In this document: in pieces, positions 1 to 8,459 of the stretch
How positions within the stretch are numbered: the stretch's first letter is position 1
Layout: every line of letters begins with the position of its first letter
Assembly: GCA_015075005.1 (NCBI GenBank)
Contig: JABTVC010000001.1
Coordinates: 1,302,001 to 1,366,000, forward strand
Length of the DNA stretch: 64,000 nucleotides
Reading direction: 5' to 3'
Source of the DNA: Planctomycetia bacterium
GTDB taxonomy: Bacteria > Planctomycetota > Brocadiia > Brocadiales > Brocadiaceae
Made by a program: the position numbers and the translations under genes
The notes under the pieces: generated by a model
The model's database searches: none
What the model saw: the letters and a program-made list of their open reading frames with translations, nothing else
What the model was told of the DNA's origin: nothing

Positions 1-1
1 G

Positions 2-283
2 GACAGTAACATGAGTCATTTGATGCATTGGGAGAATATCAACTATTTGACAAAATCAGACGAAATAAAATTCGTTTTAAGTTCACGAAAAGATTATGAC
101 TGGGCAAAAGAGGTTATAAATAAGTATCAGTTGCCTGAGGTTGCCACGATATTGCTAGGTACCGTTTTTGGCACAATCTCTCCGAGATCGGTTGTCCAAT
201 GGATTTTGGAGGATAATCTCGATGTGCGCTTTCAACTACAGCTCCACAAATATATCTGGGAACCACAAACTCGGGGTGTTTAA
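2..283 (+). CDS. queE: 7-carboxy-7-deazaguanine synthase, C-terminal part (cut by window edge)
   Basis: C-terminal end of QueE, the radical-SAM enzyme that converts 6-carboxytetrahydropterin to 7-carboxy-7-deazaguanine in queuosine/archaeosine precursor synthesis. The frame is open to the left edge, so the ATG at 11 is probably internal. Recognisable family features are DEIKFV near the start, the RKDYDWA stretch, and the ending ILEDNLDVRFQLQLHKYIW, typical of QueE C-termini. The radical-SAM CxxxCxxC motif lies outside the window. It ends 4 nt before the proposed queC start, so the two genes form one transcription unit. Function is from family knowledge; the partial extent is directly visible. 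Confidence 0.85.
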   Translation, partial: DSNMSHLMHWENINYLTKSDEIKFVLSSRKDYDWAKEVINKYQLPEVATILLGTVFGTISPRSVVQWILEDNLDVRFQLQLHKYIWEPQTRGV

Positions 284-287
284 TAAA

Positions 288-959
288 GTGAAGGATATTG
301 CTATTGTACTCGTTAGTGGTGGTATGGACAGTTGCGTAACCGCTGGTATTGCTAACGCACAATACCAGCTTGCGATGTTACACGTTAATTACGGCCAGCG
401 TACAGAAGTAAGGGAGCTTAAAGCATTCCATGATATTGCCACATACTACAATGTTCCTAACGACAGAATACTTATATCTCATATTGACTATCTAAGCAAG
501 ATTGGAGGATCAAGTTTAACTGACCAGCGCATAGATGTTCAATGTGCGCAGTTCCACAGCAAAGAGATTCCCACATCGTATGTCCCTTTCAGAAACACAC
601 TCTTTTTAACAATTGCCGTTGCATGGGGTGAAGTTATTGGGGCAAAAAAGATATTTATCGGTGCGGTAGAACAAGACAACCCTGGCTATCCTGATTGTAA
701 ACCCATATATTATGAAATCTTTAATAAGCTGATCGACATAGGAACAAGGCCTACCACCCATATAGAGGTAGAAACACCGCTTATACGTAAGACGAAATCG
801 GAGATTGTAACAATAGGTGTTTCTTTGAAAGTTCCACTCCATCTCAGCTGGTCTTGCTACAAGAATACTGAAAAGGCCTGCGGACTGTGCCACAGCTGCT
901 TCTTGCGATTAAAAGCCTTTAAAGAATCTGGTATTAAAGATCCGATCCCCTATGCCTAA
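288..959 (+). CDS. queC: 7-cyano-7-deazaguanine (preQ0) synthase
   Basis: QueC, an ATP-dependent ligase that converts 7-carboxy-7-deazaguanine and ammonia to preQ0 in the cytoplasm. The PP-loop SGGMDS follows the first beta strand, and the C-terminal zinc site is visible as a Cys followed by CGLCHSC about eight residues later; SYVPFRNT and GAVEQDNPGYPDC are also family-like. The open frame extends upstream to 168, but that would overlap queE. I chose the GTG at 288 because it begins just before the first strand (VKDIAIVLVSGG), gives the usual length of about 223 aa, and has a purine-rich GGGGTG about 9 nt upstream. The stop overlaps the convergent epsI stop. Confidence 0.9.
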   Translation: MKDIAIVLVSGGMDSCVTAGIANAQYQLAMLHVNYGQRTEVRELKAFHDIATYYNVPNDRILISHIDYLSKIGGSSLTDQRIDVQCAQFHSKEIPTSYVPFRNTLFLTIAVAWGEVIGAKKIFIGAVEQDNPGYPDCKPIYYEIFNKLIDIGTRPTTHIEVETPLIRKTKSEIVTIGVSLKVPLHLSWSCYKNTEKACGLCHSCFLRLKAFKESGIKDPIPYA

Positions 960-1636
960 TTCAGAGACAAACCAGGAACTATTTTTGGATTTCCAAAAAC
1001 ATACCCTGCCTGATCAGGCGGGATTACTTGACCAAGATCTGAGATAAACTCTTTCGCCAATCTCAAAGCATCCTCAATACTATCTTCTTGGGTAGGTATA
1101 GCAAGTCGGATCATGAGACCTGCCACTTTTTTATTATTCAATGAGAACCATAAGTGTTTTATTTTCTGCCCTGTCCAATCAACGATATTTTTATCAAGAC
1201 AAATCCAATAAATTATTAAAAAACCTTCGTCGTCCTTTTCAGCATAAAGACTCTCTGCTCGAAAGGTACGATTCAACACATGCACTTCAAGGTCATTTAA
1301 TTCTTCTACTTTATAGCCAGAACTACTAGCACATACCTTTGGGTGGTGAAAATTGCCCGCATCCAGTACAAGCAAAAAAAGGTTTCTCTCCTCCATGTTG
1401 ACATATTCACGATCCATAGCCTGGCTAACAAAATTATATGCATCATCTTCTGGAATCCATTCTTGATCCACATCCTTTCCCCGCCATCCGTTAATTTCTA
1501 ACGGTATTTTTAATTCAGAAAGTATATTCAGGCCTTCATATTTGTTTGCCTTTGAAAAGCCAAAGCAACAAATAATAACGGACAACAACAAGGCAATAAC
1601 TATACAACCCTTCTTATTGATATTCATCTTACACAT
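956..1636 (-). CDS. epsI: EpsI family exosortase-associated protein (DUF3485)
   Basis: About 226 aa, one N-terminal membrane segment (roughly residues 9-27), then a soluble extracytoplasmic domain of the EpsI/DUF3485 family. Features fitting the family are the early IPLEINGWRGKD stretch, the central LLVLDAGNFHHPKVCASSSGY and a C-terminal amphipathic region. EpsI proteins are found fused to or encoded beside exosortases and are thought to act with them in exopolysaccharide-linked protein processing; the exact reaction is not established. It overlaps the upstream exosortase by 13 nt, indicating translational coupling, and converges tail to tail with queC, the stop codons overlapping. Confidence 0.85.
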   Translation of the reverse strand: MCKMNINKKGCIVIALLLSVIICCFGFSKANKYEGLNILSELKIPLEINGWRGKDVDQEWIPEDDAYNFVSQAMDREYVNMEERNLFLLVLDAGNFHHPKVCASSSGYKVEELNDLEVHVLNRTFRAESLYAEKDDEGFLIIYWICLDKNIVDWTGQKIKHLWFSLNNKKVAGLMIRLAIPTQEDSIEDALRLAKEFISDLGQVIPPDQAGYVFGNPKIVPGLSLN

Positions 1637-2439
1637 CTTTCAAGTGTATATTCCAAACCAATTAATCCTAGAATGATAAACACAAATATTACAATCCCGC
1701 TAAAATTATGAAAAAATCCCTGTCCGGCTTCTTCACCAAAATAATACGTAATAAGGCATAAGCTTATAATACGGACAAGATTACCTAACACCGCGAGAGG
1801 AATGATAGAAGAGACGAGTATACCCTTTCTGGAAAAACTACCTTTGCTTATATATACATAAACCAAAGACAAGGAAAGCATGGTAACTATAGAGCGAAAC
1901 CCACTGCACGGTTGTCCCATAAACAATTCGCTCTCGCCGATGGTTAATAAAAGTCCTTCCCTTGTGATCGGATAATGAAAAAGCTTCAGTATTATTTCTG
2001 TAGCAATGGAAAGACCATATCGCATAGGCAGTGTAATGTTATCTACAATTCCGATAGGAATGGGGACGAGAAGTATTAGGTAAAGTATAGGAAATAATAC
2101 TACCTTTGTTACGTTTAACCCATAGAGATAACTTATGAGTCCGTATAAAACGGGAAGCAGTGAAAGTGTAGTAATAAACTGATAAACCTGACGCCAACCA
2201 AACGTAAACATAAAAACCCCTAATAGAAGGATAGAAAGACCAAAGAAGTTGTTGCCTGGTCTGACCTTTTGCACAGACACTCTCAAGAGCGTCCGTTTAC
2301 GCCACACAAGCCAAAAGAACACGGGCAGGATAAAATAGGCATGCGTATAATCGGCATACCTCCAGCCAGAACGATAAAGCTCAAAAAACAGGGGCGTATA
2401 TAATAAAACCACTAGCATCCAAATTATATAGTAAATCAT
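1624..2439 (-). CDS. Exosortase (multi-pass membrane transpeptidase-like protease)
   Basis: 271-aa integral membrane protein with about eight hydrophobic segments. It carries the three exosortase catalytic signatures: Cys in GQPCSGFRS (about residue 179), Arg in LGNLVRI (about residue 218) and His in FFHNFSG (about residue 243). Exosortases recognise C-terminal PEP-CTERM signals, cleave them and probably transfer the protein to an envelope acceptor. A matching PEP-CTERM substrate lies in this window at 20497-20754. Located beside epsI and the priming glycosyltransferase, the usual arrangement of exosortase/EPS loci. The exact Xrt subtype cannot be set by eye. Confidence 0.92.
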   Translation of the reverse strand: MIYYIIWMLVVLLYTPLFFELYRSGWRYADYTHAYFILPVFFWLVWRKRTLLRVSVQKVRPGNNFFGLSILLLGVFMFTFGWRQVYQFITTLSLLPVLYGLISYLYGLNVTKVVLFPILYLILLVPIPIGIVDNITLPMRYGLSIATEIILKLFHYPITREGLLLTIGESELFMGQPCSGFRSIVTMLSLSLVYVYISKGSFSRKGILVSSIIPLAVLGNLVRIISLCLITYYFGEEAGQGFFHNFSGIVIFVFIILGLIGLEYTLERCVR

Positions 2440-2487
2440 AATAATGCGACACGAAAAGCTAAGGAAGGGCGTATATTTAATTATTTA

Positions 2488-2565
2488 GTACCTAAATTCT
2501 GCAAATGATTTTCGCTACGCGAAAATCGACCTTTTAAAATAGCTTTATTAGACAAAAATCAATTG
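2488..2565. repeat. Hairpin-bearing repeat motif A, copy 1 (inverted copy at 16777-16855)
   Basis: About 75 bp starting TACCTAAATTCTGC and containing the perfect palindrome-like GATTTTCGC-TAC-GCGAAAATC. A near-identical copy in the opposite orientation lies at 16777-16855. Because it sits next to transposase debris it is probably an insertion-sequence end, but the family is not recognised. Confidence 0.7.
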
Positions 2566-3041
2566 ATTTTTCGTTTAGCCGCCCGTCGTTCCCGTGCTTC
2601 ACTTAATTTCCGATCTCGTTCGGCAAAGATTTCTTTTTCGCGTCCGAGCAATTTGTCTTGCGGGGCGATATAACCTATTGCACTATGCAATCGTTTCGTG
2701 TTGTAATGAGCGACGAATTCTTTCACAATTCTCCGGGCGTCTTGCAGGTTTACTGGGCAATAGAGGCGAATACTTTCCTGCTTAATTGTTTTGTGAAACC
2801 GTTCTGTTTTCCCGTTACTTTGAGGATAGAAAGGCGACGTTTTTACATGCATTATTCCATTTATTCGAATGTACGCCTTGAAATCCTTTGCTATGAACTG
2901 TGGGCCATTGTCAGAAATGATCCTTGGTTTTGCCTCTGGATGCTTCTCTTTGGCCCTTTCCAGGATAATTTCCACCTCCGTTTCTTTCATGGACTCCCGA
3001 ATTTCTCAATGGACTATTTGCCTGCTATAACCGTCTAAAAC
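2559..3041 (-). pseudogene. IS3-family transposase remnant (C-terminal integrase core)
   Basis: C-terminal half of an IS3-type OrfB integrase-core transposase. The second catalytic Asp is seen in SDNGPQF and the Glu in NGKTERFHK; the end has the family's HYNTKRLHSAIGY and a Lys/Arg-rich tail. Open frame runs from an ATG at 2990, but homologous reading continues upstream to about 3041 (VLDGYSRQIVH, stop, EIRES), where a Trp codon appears mutated to TGA. The first catalytic Asp and the N-terminal half are missing, so it is inactive. The remnant abuts the sugar transferase stop. A second copy of the same C-terminus is at 22237-22390. Confidence 0.85.
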
Positions 3042-3050
3042 GGCTTGGGA

Positions 3051-4460
3051 TTATTTCGCACCTATTCCAAATAATACAACGGGTATAGTCTTAAAAAGGA
3101 TTTTACAATCAAGCAAGAGTGACCAGTTGTCAATATACTCTAAATCAAGCTTCATCCACTCATTGAAATCTTTTATATTATTTCTTCCATATGCCTGCCA
3201 TTGACAGGTTATGCCAGGTCGCATACTTAGCCTCCTTCTCTGCCATGGTTTGTATTTATCTACTTCAGTTGGTAGGGGTGGCCTTGGACCAACCAAACTC
3301 ATATCACCTGTTAATACATTCCAAAACTGTGGCAGTTCGTCTATGCTAAACTTTCTTAAGAATTTTCCTGCTTTTGTCACCCTGGGATCATCCTTCATCT
3401 TAAAAACAGGTCCATCCATCTCGTTATATATAAGAAGGTCATTAAGTTTAGTTTCGGCATTCTGAATCATTGTCCTAAACTTATAAAGCGTAAACCTTCT
3501 ACCGTACAAGCTGCATCTTTGTTGTCTGAAGAATATGGGGCCATTTGATGATAGTTTTATAATTATGGCAGTTATTGCAAAAATTGGTGACAATATAACG
3601 AGTGTGATTCCGGAAAAGACTATATCAAGTAGGCGCTTTATTAAAAGGTGCAATAATTTGTCAGGTGTGCTCTCAAAGGTGAGTAATGGAAATTCTTCAA
3701 AGTGGCTATATTTTGCCTTCGACAACTTAAGTTCATATAAATCTACCGCCACACTTACCTTTAAACCTTCCACTTCGCATAAGGACATAATCTCTTCAAT
3801 CTTTCCGAGCCATGAGCGCGGGACAATAAATATAACCTCGTCCACTACATTACTATGAATTATTTTCGAGACATCATTAAATGATCCTAGTACTTTATGC
3901 CCACGAATTAAGCTGTTTATTTTAGTCGTATCCTCATCCACAAACCCAATAATCTTAAATCCCCACTCAATATGCTTATTGATTATGTCAATAAAACGCT
4001 GAGCCCTTTTGCCCGTACCAACTATTAAAATATTTCTGTAGTTAAGACCTTTCTTGCGCTGATATCTAAAATAGTATATGAGGAGAACCTTTTCAATACT
4101 AAGAAAACTTGCTGCAAAGAGGAATGTATAAATTACAAGTGCTCTGCTAACCGAGTGCATCTTGGTTATAAAAATGAAGCTTGCGAAAAGAATGGACCCT
4201 ACTAAAGCAGTTTTAAATATGATAGACAAAGCATCATGTATCTCTTTAAGCCTAAAAGAGCTATACATTCCAAAATAATAAAGAAGTGATCCCCATATAA
4301 TAAGTAATTTAAGTAAAAGCCAAAAAATATAACTATCTATTTGGTAGATATTGTATATTTTGTAATTTAAGAAAAAACCTAAAAGAAAAGAACAATCTAC
4401 AATACAAAGGTCGAAGAATATCATCATCCTTTTAAATAAAATGTAGTGTTCTCTTAGCAT
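3051..4460 (-). CDS. Undecaprenyl-phosphate glycosyl-1-phosphate transferase (EPS priming enzyme)
   Basis: 469-aa polyprenyl glycosylphosphotransferase, the enzyme that loads the first sugar phosphate onto undecaprenyl phosphate at the inner membrane. Domain order: four or five N-terminal membrane helices (residues about 10-130), a CoA-binding-like Rossmann domain (NILIVGTGKRAQRFI), one more membrane segment (about 280-300), and the C-terminal bacterial sugar transferase domain with FRQQR, LYKFRTM, DELPQFWNVL, MSLVGPRPP and RPGITCQWQ. Full length for the WcaJ/CpsE class. ATG at 4460 chosen because hydrophobic sequence begins soon after. In exosortase loci this gene normally starts the EPS repeat unit; the sugar specificity is unknown. 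Confidence 0.92.
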   Translation of the reverse strand: MLREHYILFKRMMIFFDLCIVDCSFLLGFFLNYKIYNIYQIDSYIFWLLLKLLIIWGSLLYYFGMYSSFRLKEIHDALSIIFKTALVGSILFASFIFITKMHSVSRALVIYTFLFAASFLSIEKVLLIYYFRYQRKKGLNYRNILIVGTGKRAQRFIDIINKHIEWGFKIIGFVDEDTTKINSLIRGHKVLGSFNDVSKIIHSNVVDEVIFIVPRSWLGKIEEIMSLCEVEGLKVSVAVDLYELKLSKAKYSHFEEFPLLTFESTPDKLLHLLIKRLLDIVFSGITLVILSPIFAITAIIIKLSSNGPIFFRQQRCSLYGRRFTLYKFRTMIQNAETKLNDLLIYNEMDGPVFKMKDDPRVTKAGKFLRKFSIDELPQFWNVLTGDMSLVGPRPPLPTEVDKYKPWQRRRLSMRPGITCQWQAYGRNNIKDFNEWMKLDLEYIDNWSLLLDCKILFKTIPVVLFGIGAK

Positions 4461-4768
4461 GGCAAAAACCTGTAATTTTCAAACAAATGTAGAGAAAAAC
4501 CCTCATGCAATGTCGAAATATTCAACACTATTTCTCTTGAGGAGCAGAAGAAAATAGTATCATTTTTGGAGAAGAATTTAGTGTGCAAAGAAAATTGAGG
4601 TATTGGGTATTATCATTCAACTTTTAGCCTATCCAAAAACTAACATTTCCAGGAAACAATGGACTATCCAATCAGATTCTGCGCAAACAATATACCAACA
4701 AATCTGGTGTCCTTCAGTTATTACATACATTTAACTATAGGGGGTGTCGATTCTTTCTTTCTAGCAGA
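4461..4768. other. Intergenic stretch without recognised features
   Basis: About 308 nt, AT-rich, between the priming transferase and the beta-barrel gene. No homologous coding sequence, riboswitch or convincing terminator was recognised in either strand. Confidence 0.5.
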
Positions 4769-6001
4769 TCAAAACTCCGCAGTTAATCCCAAAAACAAGG
4801 TATTTTTTGAATACTCAGAAGATTCATCATTTGTATCTGATTGCGTATACGTGTAAGTTAAGGTTCCCTTTAAATTCCTGCTGATATCGTATCTTAAAGA
4901 GGAACTCAGACCCAACAGGTTTTGTTCAAAACCTGAGGAAACAATCTTACCATCACCATAGAAAATTAATAAGGAGCAACCAAGTCTTTTCAGAATTTGC
5001 CTTGTCAGAGAGGCTGAAGTTCGCCAGCTATTCCAGATGTCAGCAAAGTAAGGATTTGTTGTATATTTTTTGTCAAACAAAATGCTTGCTTGCGTTTTTT
5101 CTTCTAGTATGTATGTTAACGATGCCAGAAAGAAGGGCTCACTAAGGTTTTCATTATCAAAAGAATCGATTAAATCTATTCCTGTGCCCCCGTTAAAATA
5201 AAGTTTTTTAGTTATATACTGTCTTATGCCAGCGCCAATTGTGTTTATTGTGGCATTTGTTTCATTTTCAAATTGTATACTGGTAAAGTCATATGAAAAG
5301 GAAAAGATAGTAGCAGTGGGGCTAAATGTATAACTCAGACCAAAGCCTGGTTTATTTAAAAGCGAATTTTCCCTGTCTGTCCCTGAAAATATGTTTATTT
5401 CATTAGCATATTTTACAAAGAGAGAACTTTGCTTTGCAATATCATATGAGTATGCTATGTCAAACTTGTTTTTGAAGTATTCGAATCGCCCTGCTGTTCT
5501 ACCAAATTGTGACGAATAATAACCCTCAGCTGTCGTATCCCCAGATGAAGGCGCTTCGAAATGTTCAAAGACGTTTTTTAGGCTGATTCGATCTCGTTTT
5601 GAAAACTCATTTTTGAAATTTAAATTGATGAATTGTGTGACATTGTTTTGATCAGGCTGCTTAGCAAAAATCTGATCGGTTATTTTGCTGGTTAGTGCAA
5701 ATGTCCTGGTTTTTCCCTCATATCGTGCACCTAGCGTAATTCCAGCTTTTGTTATAAAGTCTCCCTGTTTATCTTTTTTATCAAAGGTGATGTTATCATC
5801 AAATGTTTCTCCAATTGAAACATTAGTGACCCCTAAATCGAATCCCTTGTATTTATAAGAAAGAGAATCAAAAAATTTTGTAATAGTGAGGTCTAAGCTA
5901 TCGTCGTCGAAGGCATAAGTAGTTGAAAGGGTGGCGGTAAAAACAACTACCCAAAGGCATACGCTTGATATTGTTTTTAAATATCTTGCCAGGCGATTCA
6001 T
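4769..6001 (-). CDS. Outer-membrane beta-barrel protein (EPS/PEP-CTERM locus porin-like)
   Basis: About 410 aa. The start at 6001 (MNRLARYLKTISSV) is preferred over the upstream in-frame start at 6043 because it opens directly on a signal peptide ending near TLSTTYA and has a GAGAGGG purine run upstream. The mature part consists of alternating polar/aromatic strands (for example FALTSKITDQIF, FSFSYDFTSIQF, LKGTLTYTYTQSD) and ends in LFLGLTAEF with the terminal Phe typical of outer-membrane barrels. It resembles the putative beta-barrel porin proteins found in exosortase/EPS clusters. A role in polymer export or envelope anchoring is inferred from neighbours only. Confidence 0.75.
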   Translation of the reverse strand: MNRLARYLKTISSVCLWVVVFTATLSTTYAFDDDSLDLTITKFFDSLSYKYKGFDLGVTNVSIGETFDDNITFDKKDKQGDFITKAGITLGARYEGKTRTFALTSKITDQIFAKQPDQNNVTQFINLNFKNEFSKRDRISLKNVFEHFEAPSSGDTTAEGYYSSQFGRTAGRFEYFKNKFDIAYSYDIAKQSSLFVKYANEINIFSGTDRENSLLNKPGFGLSYTFSPTATIFSFSYDFTSIQFENETNATINTIGAGIRQYITKKLYFNGGTGIDLIDSFDNENLSEPFFLASLTYILEEKTQASILFDKKYTTNPYFADIWNSWRTSASLTRQILKRLGCSLLIFYGDGKIVSSGFEQNLLGLSSSLRYDISRNLKGTLTYTYTQSDTNDESSEYSKNTLFLGLTAEF

Positions 6002-6287
6002 TATAATCCCTCTCCCCCGGCGCTGCGTGGTTGTATCCCCCAAACCACTCTCTTCGAAAGAAGGTACACAGAGGGGATAAACAAACTAAAAAAAAAGAAG
6101 TTTTTACAGGGCAATACTATTTTAATCTTTCTGTCCTCCATATTTGTGTGAATTATACAAAATGAAATGAGATTTACAATTGCAAAATATTTTATTTTTT
6201 TTGCTTGACATAGATAATTTGCAGTGTATACTTCTAACACGTTTCATGTTTATTGTTATTGTTGCATGAAGTACATGCATCACGACA

Positions 6288-6375
6288 CACGACAAAGGTA
6301 AACCCTGAGTGATCAGGGGCGCAAAAGTAATAGGGTCTTTAAGTCTACAAGGATGTGGAGTAAGATAGCCTTACT
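6288..6375 (+). promoter_or_regulatory. Cyclic-di-GMP-I (GEMM) type riboswitch, damaged copy
   Basis: Aptamer-like block beginning GACAAAGGTAAACC, then a GNRA-capped stem CCCTGA-GTGA-TCAGGG and the GCAAAG core, as in c-di-GMP-I riboswitches. In this copy the core reads GGGGCGCAAAAG where the partner at 21628-21702 reads GGGGGCGCAAAG: one G lost and one A gained, so ligand binding may be impaired. It lies about 240 nt upstream of the broken secreted-protein gene and is followed by a terminator. Confidence 0.75.
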
Positions 6376-6418
6376 TCCGAATATGTTTGAAAAATATCTT
6401 CGGTGGTAAGGCTTTTTA
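6367..6418 (+). terminator. Riboswitch-associated intrinsic terminator
   Basis: Stem AGCCTTAC/GTAAGGCT with an internal CCGAA/TTCGG extension, followed by TTTTT. It sits directly 3' of the aptamer, as expected for transcriptional control. Confidence 0.8.
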
Positions 6419-6613
6419 TTGTTAGGGCAATCTGTTTTTGGGTGTAGTAAAATTATATCAGGTATTGCAGCTATAAAAATGTGAGAAAGGAGGGGAAAAT
6501 ATCAACATTGATTTTATGGTTTAGGTTGTTAATATTGAGAAAGAAGTTTCCTTGGTAATAAAGTTGGATTGGAATAGTAATAATAGTTATTGTGAAATGG
6601 GAAAGGGTAAAGA

Positions 6614-7217
6614 ATGAATGTTTTAAGGCAAATAAATGTTTGCTTGCTTTCGTGTTTTTGCTTATGACCGTTTTGGATTGGCACATGTTTCTCTCGCCAG
6701 AGATATTAATGGTCTTCCAAAGGGTTCATCGATTGAAGTCCTGCAAAATAACGGGCAAGTTGGACTTGGGCGCATACGTGCTGATCAAGTGGGAAGTAAG
6801 GCAACCTTAAAGTCGTTTAAATTAAGGAAGGGTGTAATTCCCAATGTTAATCCAACTGCAATTGTATATGCTGCTTACGAGCTATACAAACGAAAACGAC
6901 AGTAATACTTACTGGGCGTGGGCGTGTATCCTGACGAGGCGTATCTATTTGTTGCGTTCAGGGTGACGAACAAAACCAAAGTTAAGGTAAATTGGGAAAT
7001 TGAAGGCCCTGATGGAGTATCTGATTATCAGGAAGAAATTGAAGATTCCGAAGAATCTGGTGGACTGTTAAATCCTGATTACTGGTATTTTGCATGGTGG
7101 AAACCAGTGGATTCTTTAAGTGTAGGGATTTACGATTATCTTGCGACGGTAAAACCTTTCCGATTGGGAGAAGAGGAAAAGATTCTTGTCAATTTGAAGT
7201 TGTTGGAAATTAATTAA
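6614..7217 (+). pseudogene. Secreted protein, broken copy of 20771-21373
   Basis: Same protein as the one at 20771-21373 but frameshifted. Relative to that copy it lacks one G early (TTTTAAGGCAAA), one T in the signal-peptide region (CCGTTTTGG) and shows a 2-nt exchange near 6875-6930, so the reading frame switches repeatedly. Its C-terminal frame (6918-7217, ending FRLGEEEKILVNLKLLEIN) is open and is probably the ancestral C-terminus, whereas the partner copy is shifted there. Function unknown; the product would be exported and small. Controlled in principle by the riboswitch at 6288. Confidence 0.8.
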
Positions 7218-7230
7218 GGAGGAATAGAAA

Positions 7231-7482
7231 TGAGAAAAAGATTAATTACAATTGAGGATGTCTGTTTGCCTTTATACTATCAGCCATAATAGTTGTCGAT
7301 AGCGCTGACGCCAAATCAGGATCAGGAAGCCGCGGAAAGCCACCTAAACATGCACCGCTATTAGTTGCATTCTTTTTGCAGCCGGAGGTGGTACAATGAT
7401 GGGTTTGCGATATTTGAGAAACAGGAGGAAATCGAAGGAATCAATTCATCGGCACAATGATAGTAATGCCGAGGTTTCATAA
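7231..7482 (+). pseudogene. PEP-CTERM protein, broken copy of 20497-20754
   Basis: Begins ATGAGAAAAAGATTAATTAC behind AGGAGG, like the intact partner, but has lost a G shortly after the start (ACAATTGAGG for ACAATTGGAGG) and four bases just before the PEP motif (CACCGCTATT for CACCGGAGCCTATT). Both changes destroy the frame, and the second removes the Pro-Glu-Pro coding itself. A true loss of the sorting signal would make this locus useless to the exosortase. Confidence 0.82.
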
Positions 7483-7608
7483 ATTAAATTTTCTAGTTAA
7501 CACTGTTACAACTAGTTGCCATGCCCTCTCTATCAGGGAAGAAGAGGGGGTATTGGTGTCAAAGGTTAGAACTGGCCACAAGACTACTTAAATAAGTAGT
7601 TTTTAACA

Positions 7609-8232
7609 AAACATTATTCTCTCGTAGGTCTCACTGGCTGTTTCATAGGTGGTTTCGCTCGACAACCAGGCTTCCACATCTTGCACATCATATTGTTTCG
7701 ATGAGTCAGACAATCCAAGCGCCTCATCCAAAGGAAAATATCCTAAGCGGAACGCCCTGCATTAAAAATACGGTCGGGTTAATTCCTGAGCTAAACCACC
7801 CGCTATGCGGGTGAGAATAGCAAAAGCTATGCTGCAGCATTTAACAATTTAATACGATAAGTCATCCAAGTAGTTGTATAGTCAAAAGAAGCTATTCGTA
7901 TGAACCGATTTTGCGAACAAGTATCAAAAAAGTACGAAAATATTTCAAGAGTATGGAATTCTGAAAAATAGGTATTAAAAAAAAGCCAAAATCAGATAAG
8001 AACGATGGATAGGTTTCCTTGACTTTGCATACTCTTACCGCATTGGGGACACGCACATTTTTACTGCTCCAATAAATGTCCGAACTTCCTCTCGATCAAT
8101 TTAAGAAGCAGGTGGCCTAATATCTCCGCTCTTTCCTGAAATACTGCTTTTGAGATTTCTCCTAAATCTCTCATAGGGTACTTTTCCAAAATCTTATCCA
8201 ATCTTGTGTCTAAAAATTCATAAAATAACGAC
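7609..8232 (-). pseudogene. Transposase N-terminal remnant, ISKra4-like
   Basis: Two islands on the minus strand read as one decayed transposase. The first (8232-8000) gives LDKILEKYPMRDLGEISKAV..LIERKFGHLLEQ, a stop, then KCACPQCGK, a zinc-finger-like start. The second (7765-7609) gives AFRLGYFPLDEALGLSDSS..ETASETYERI, where GYFPLDEALGL resembles the ISKra4-family motif after the zinc finger. The stretch between (7766-8000) has no coherent coding but contains the small hairpin CACCCGC-TAT-GCGGGTG near 7798-7814. The catalytic domain is absent. Family assignment is tentative. Confidence 0.55.
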
Positions 8233-8459
8233 CGCAGTAAGCTGGGATATCTCAGCATCAGAAAAAACAGTTTGCTTTGTAATTCTTATCCGCTGAAAAG
8301 GGAAATAGGGTAATATACTTAACGTGGACATTGCTGGTCTCCTGTAAATAGTTTATATGGTAGTGTCTATCTATCTATAGAAAACACCAAATGTCCACTC
8401 TTTTCAATGATTTAATGAAATTTCTCCTCAATTTCTATTGACTAATTTGGAGAAGAACT
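8233..8459 (-). mobile_element. ISL3-family element, 5' end fragment
   Basis: About 227 bp nearly identical to the transposase start and terminal inverted repeat of the ISL3 element at 46949-48270, ending at CTAATTTGGAGAAGAAC. Homology stops at 8233, where ISKra4-like sequence begins. The terminus is fused into the surface-protein gene at 8460 and supplies that gene's stop codon. Confidence 0.85.

Larger units (their letters stand above)
6124..7592. repeat. Large inverted duplication, copy 1 (partner 20383-21867)
   Basis: About 1.47 kb that matches the reverse complement of 20383-21867 nearly base for base: same riboswitch, same secreted protein, same PEP-CTERM gene. Homology starts at AATCTTTCTGTCCTCC on the left and ends after GGCCACAAGACTACTTAAA on the right. 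The two copies differ mainly by small indels. Confidence 0.93.
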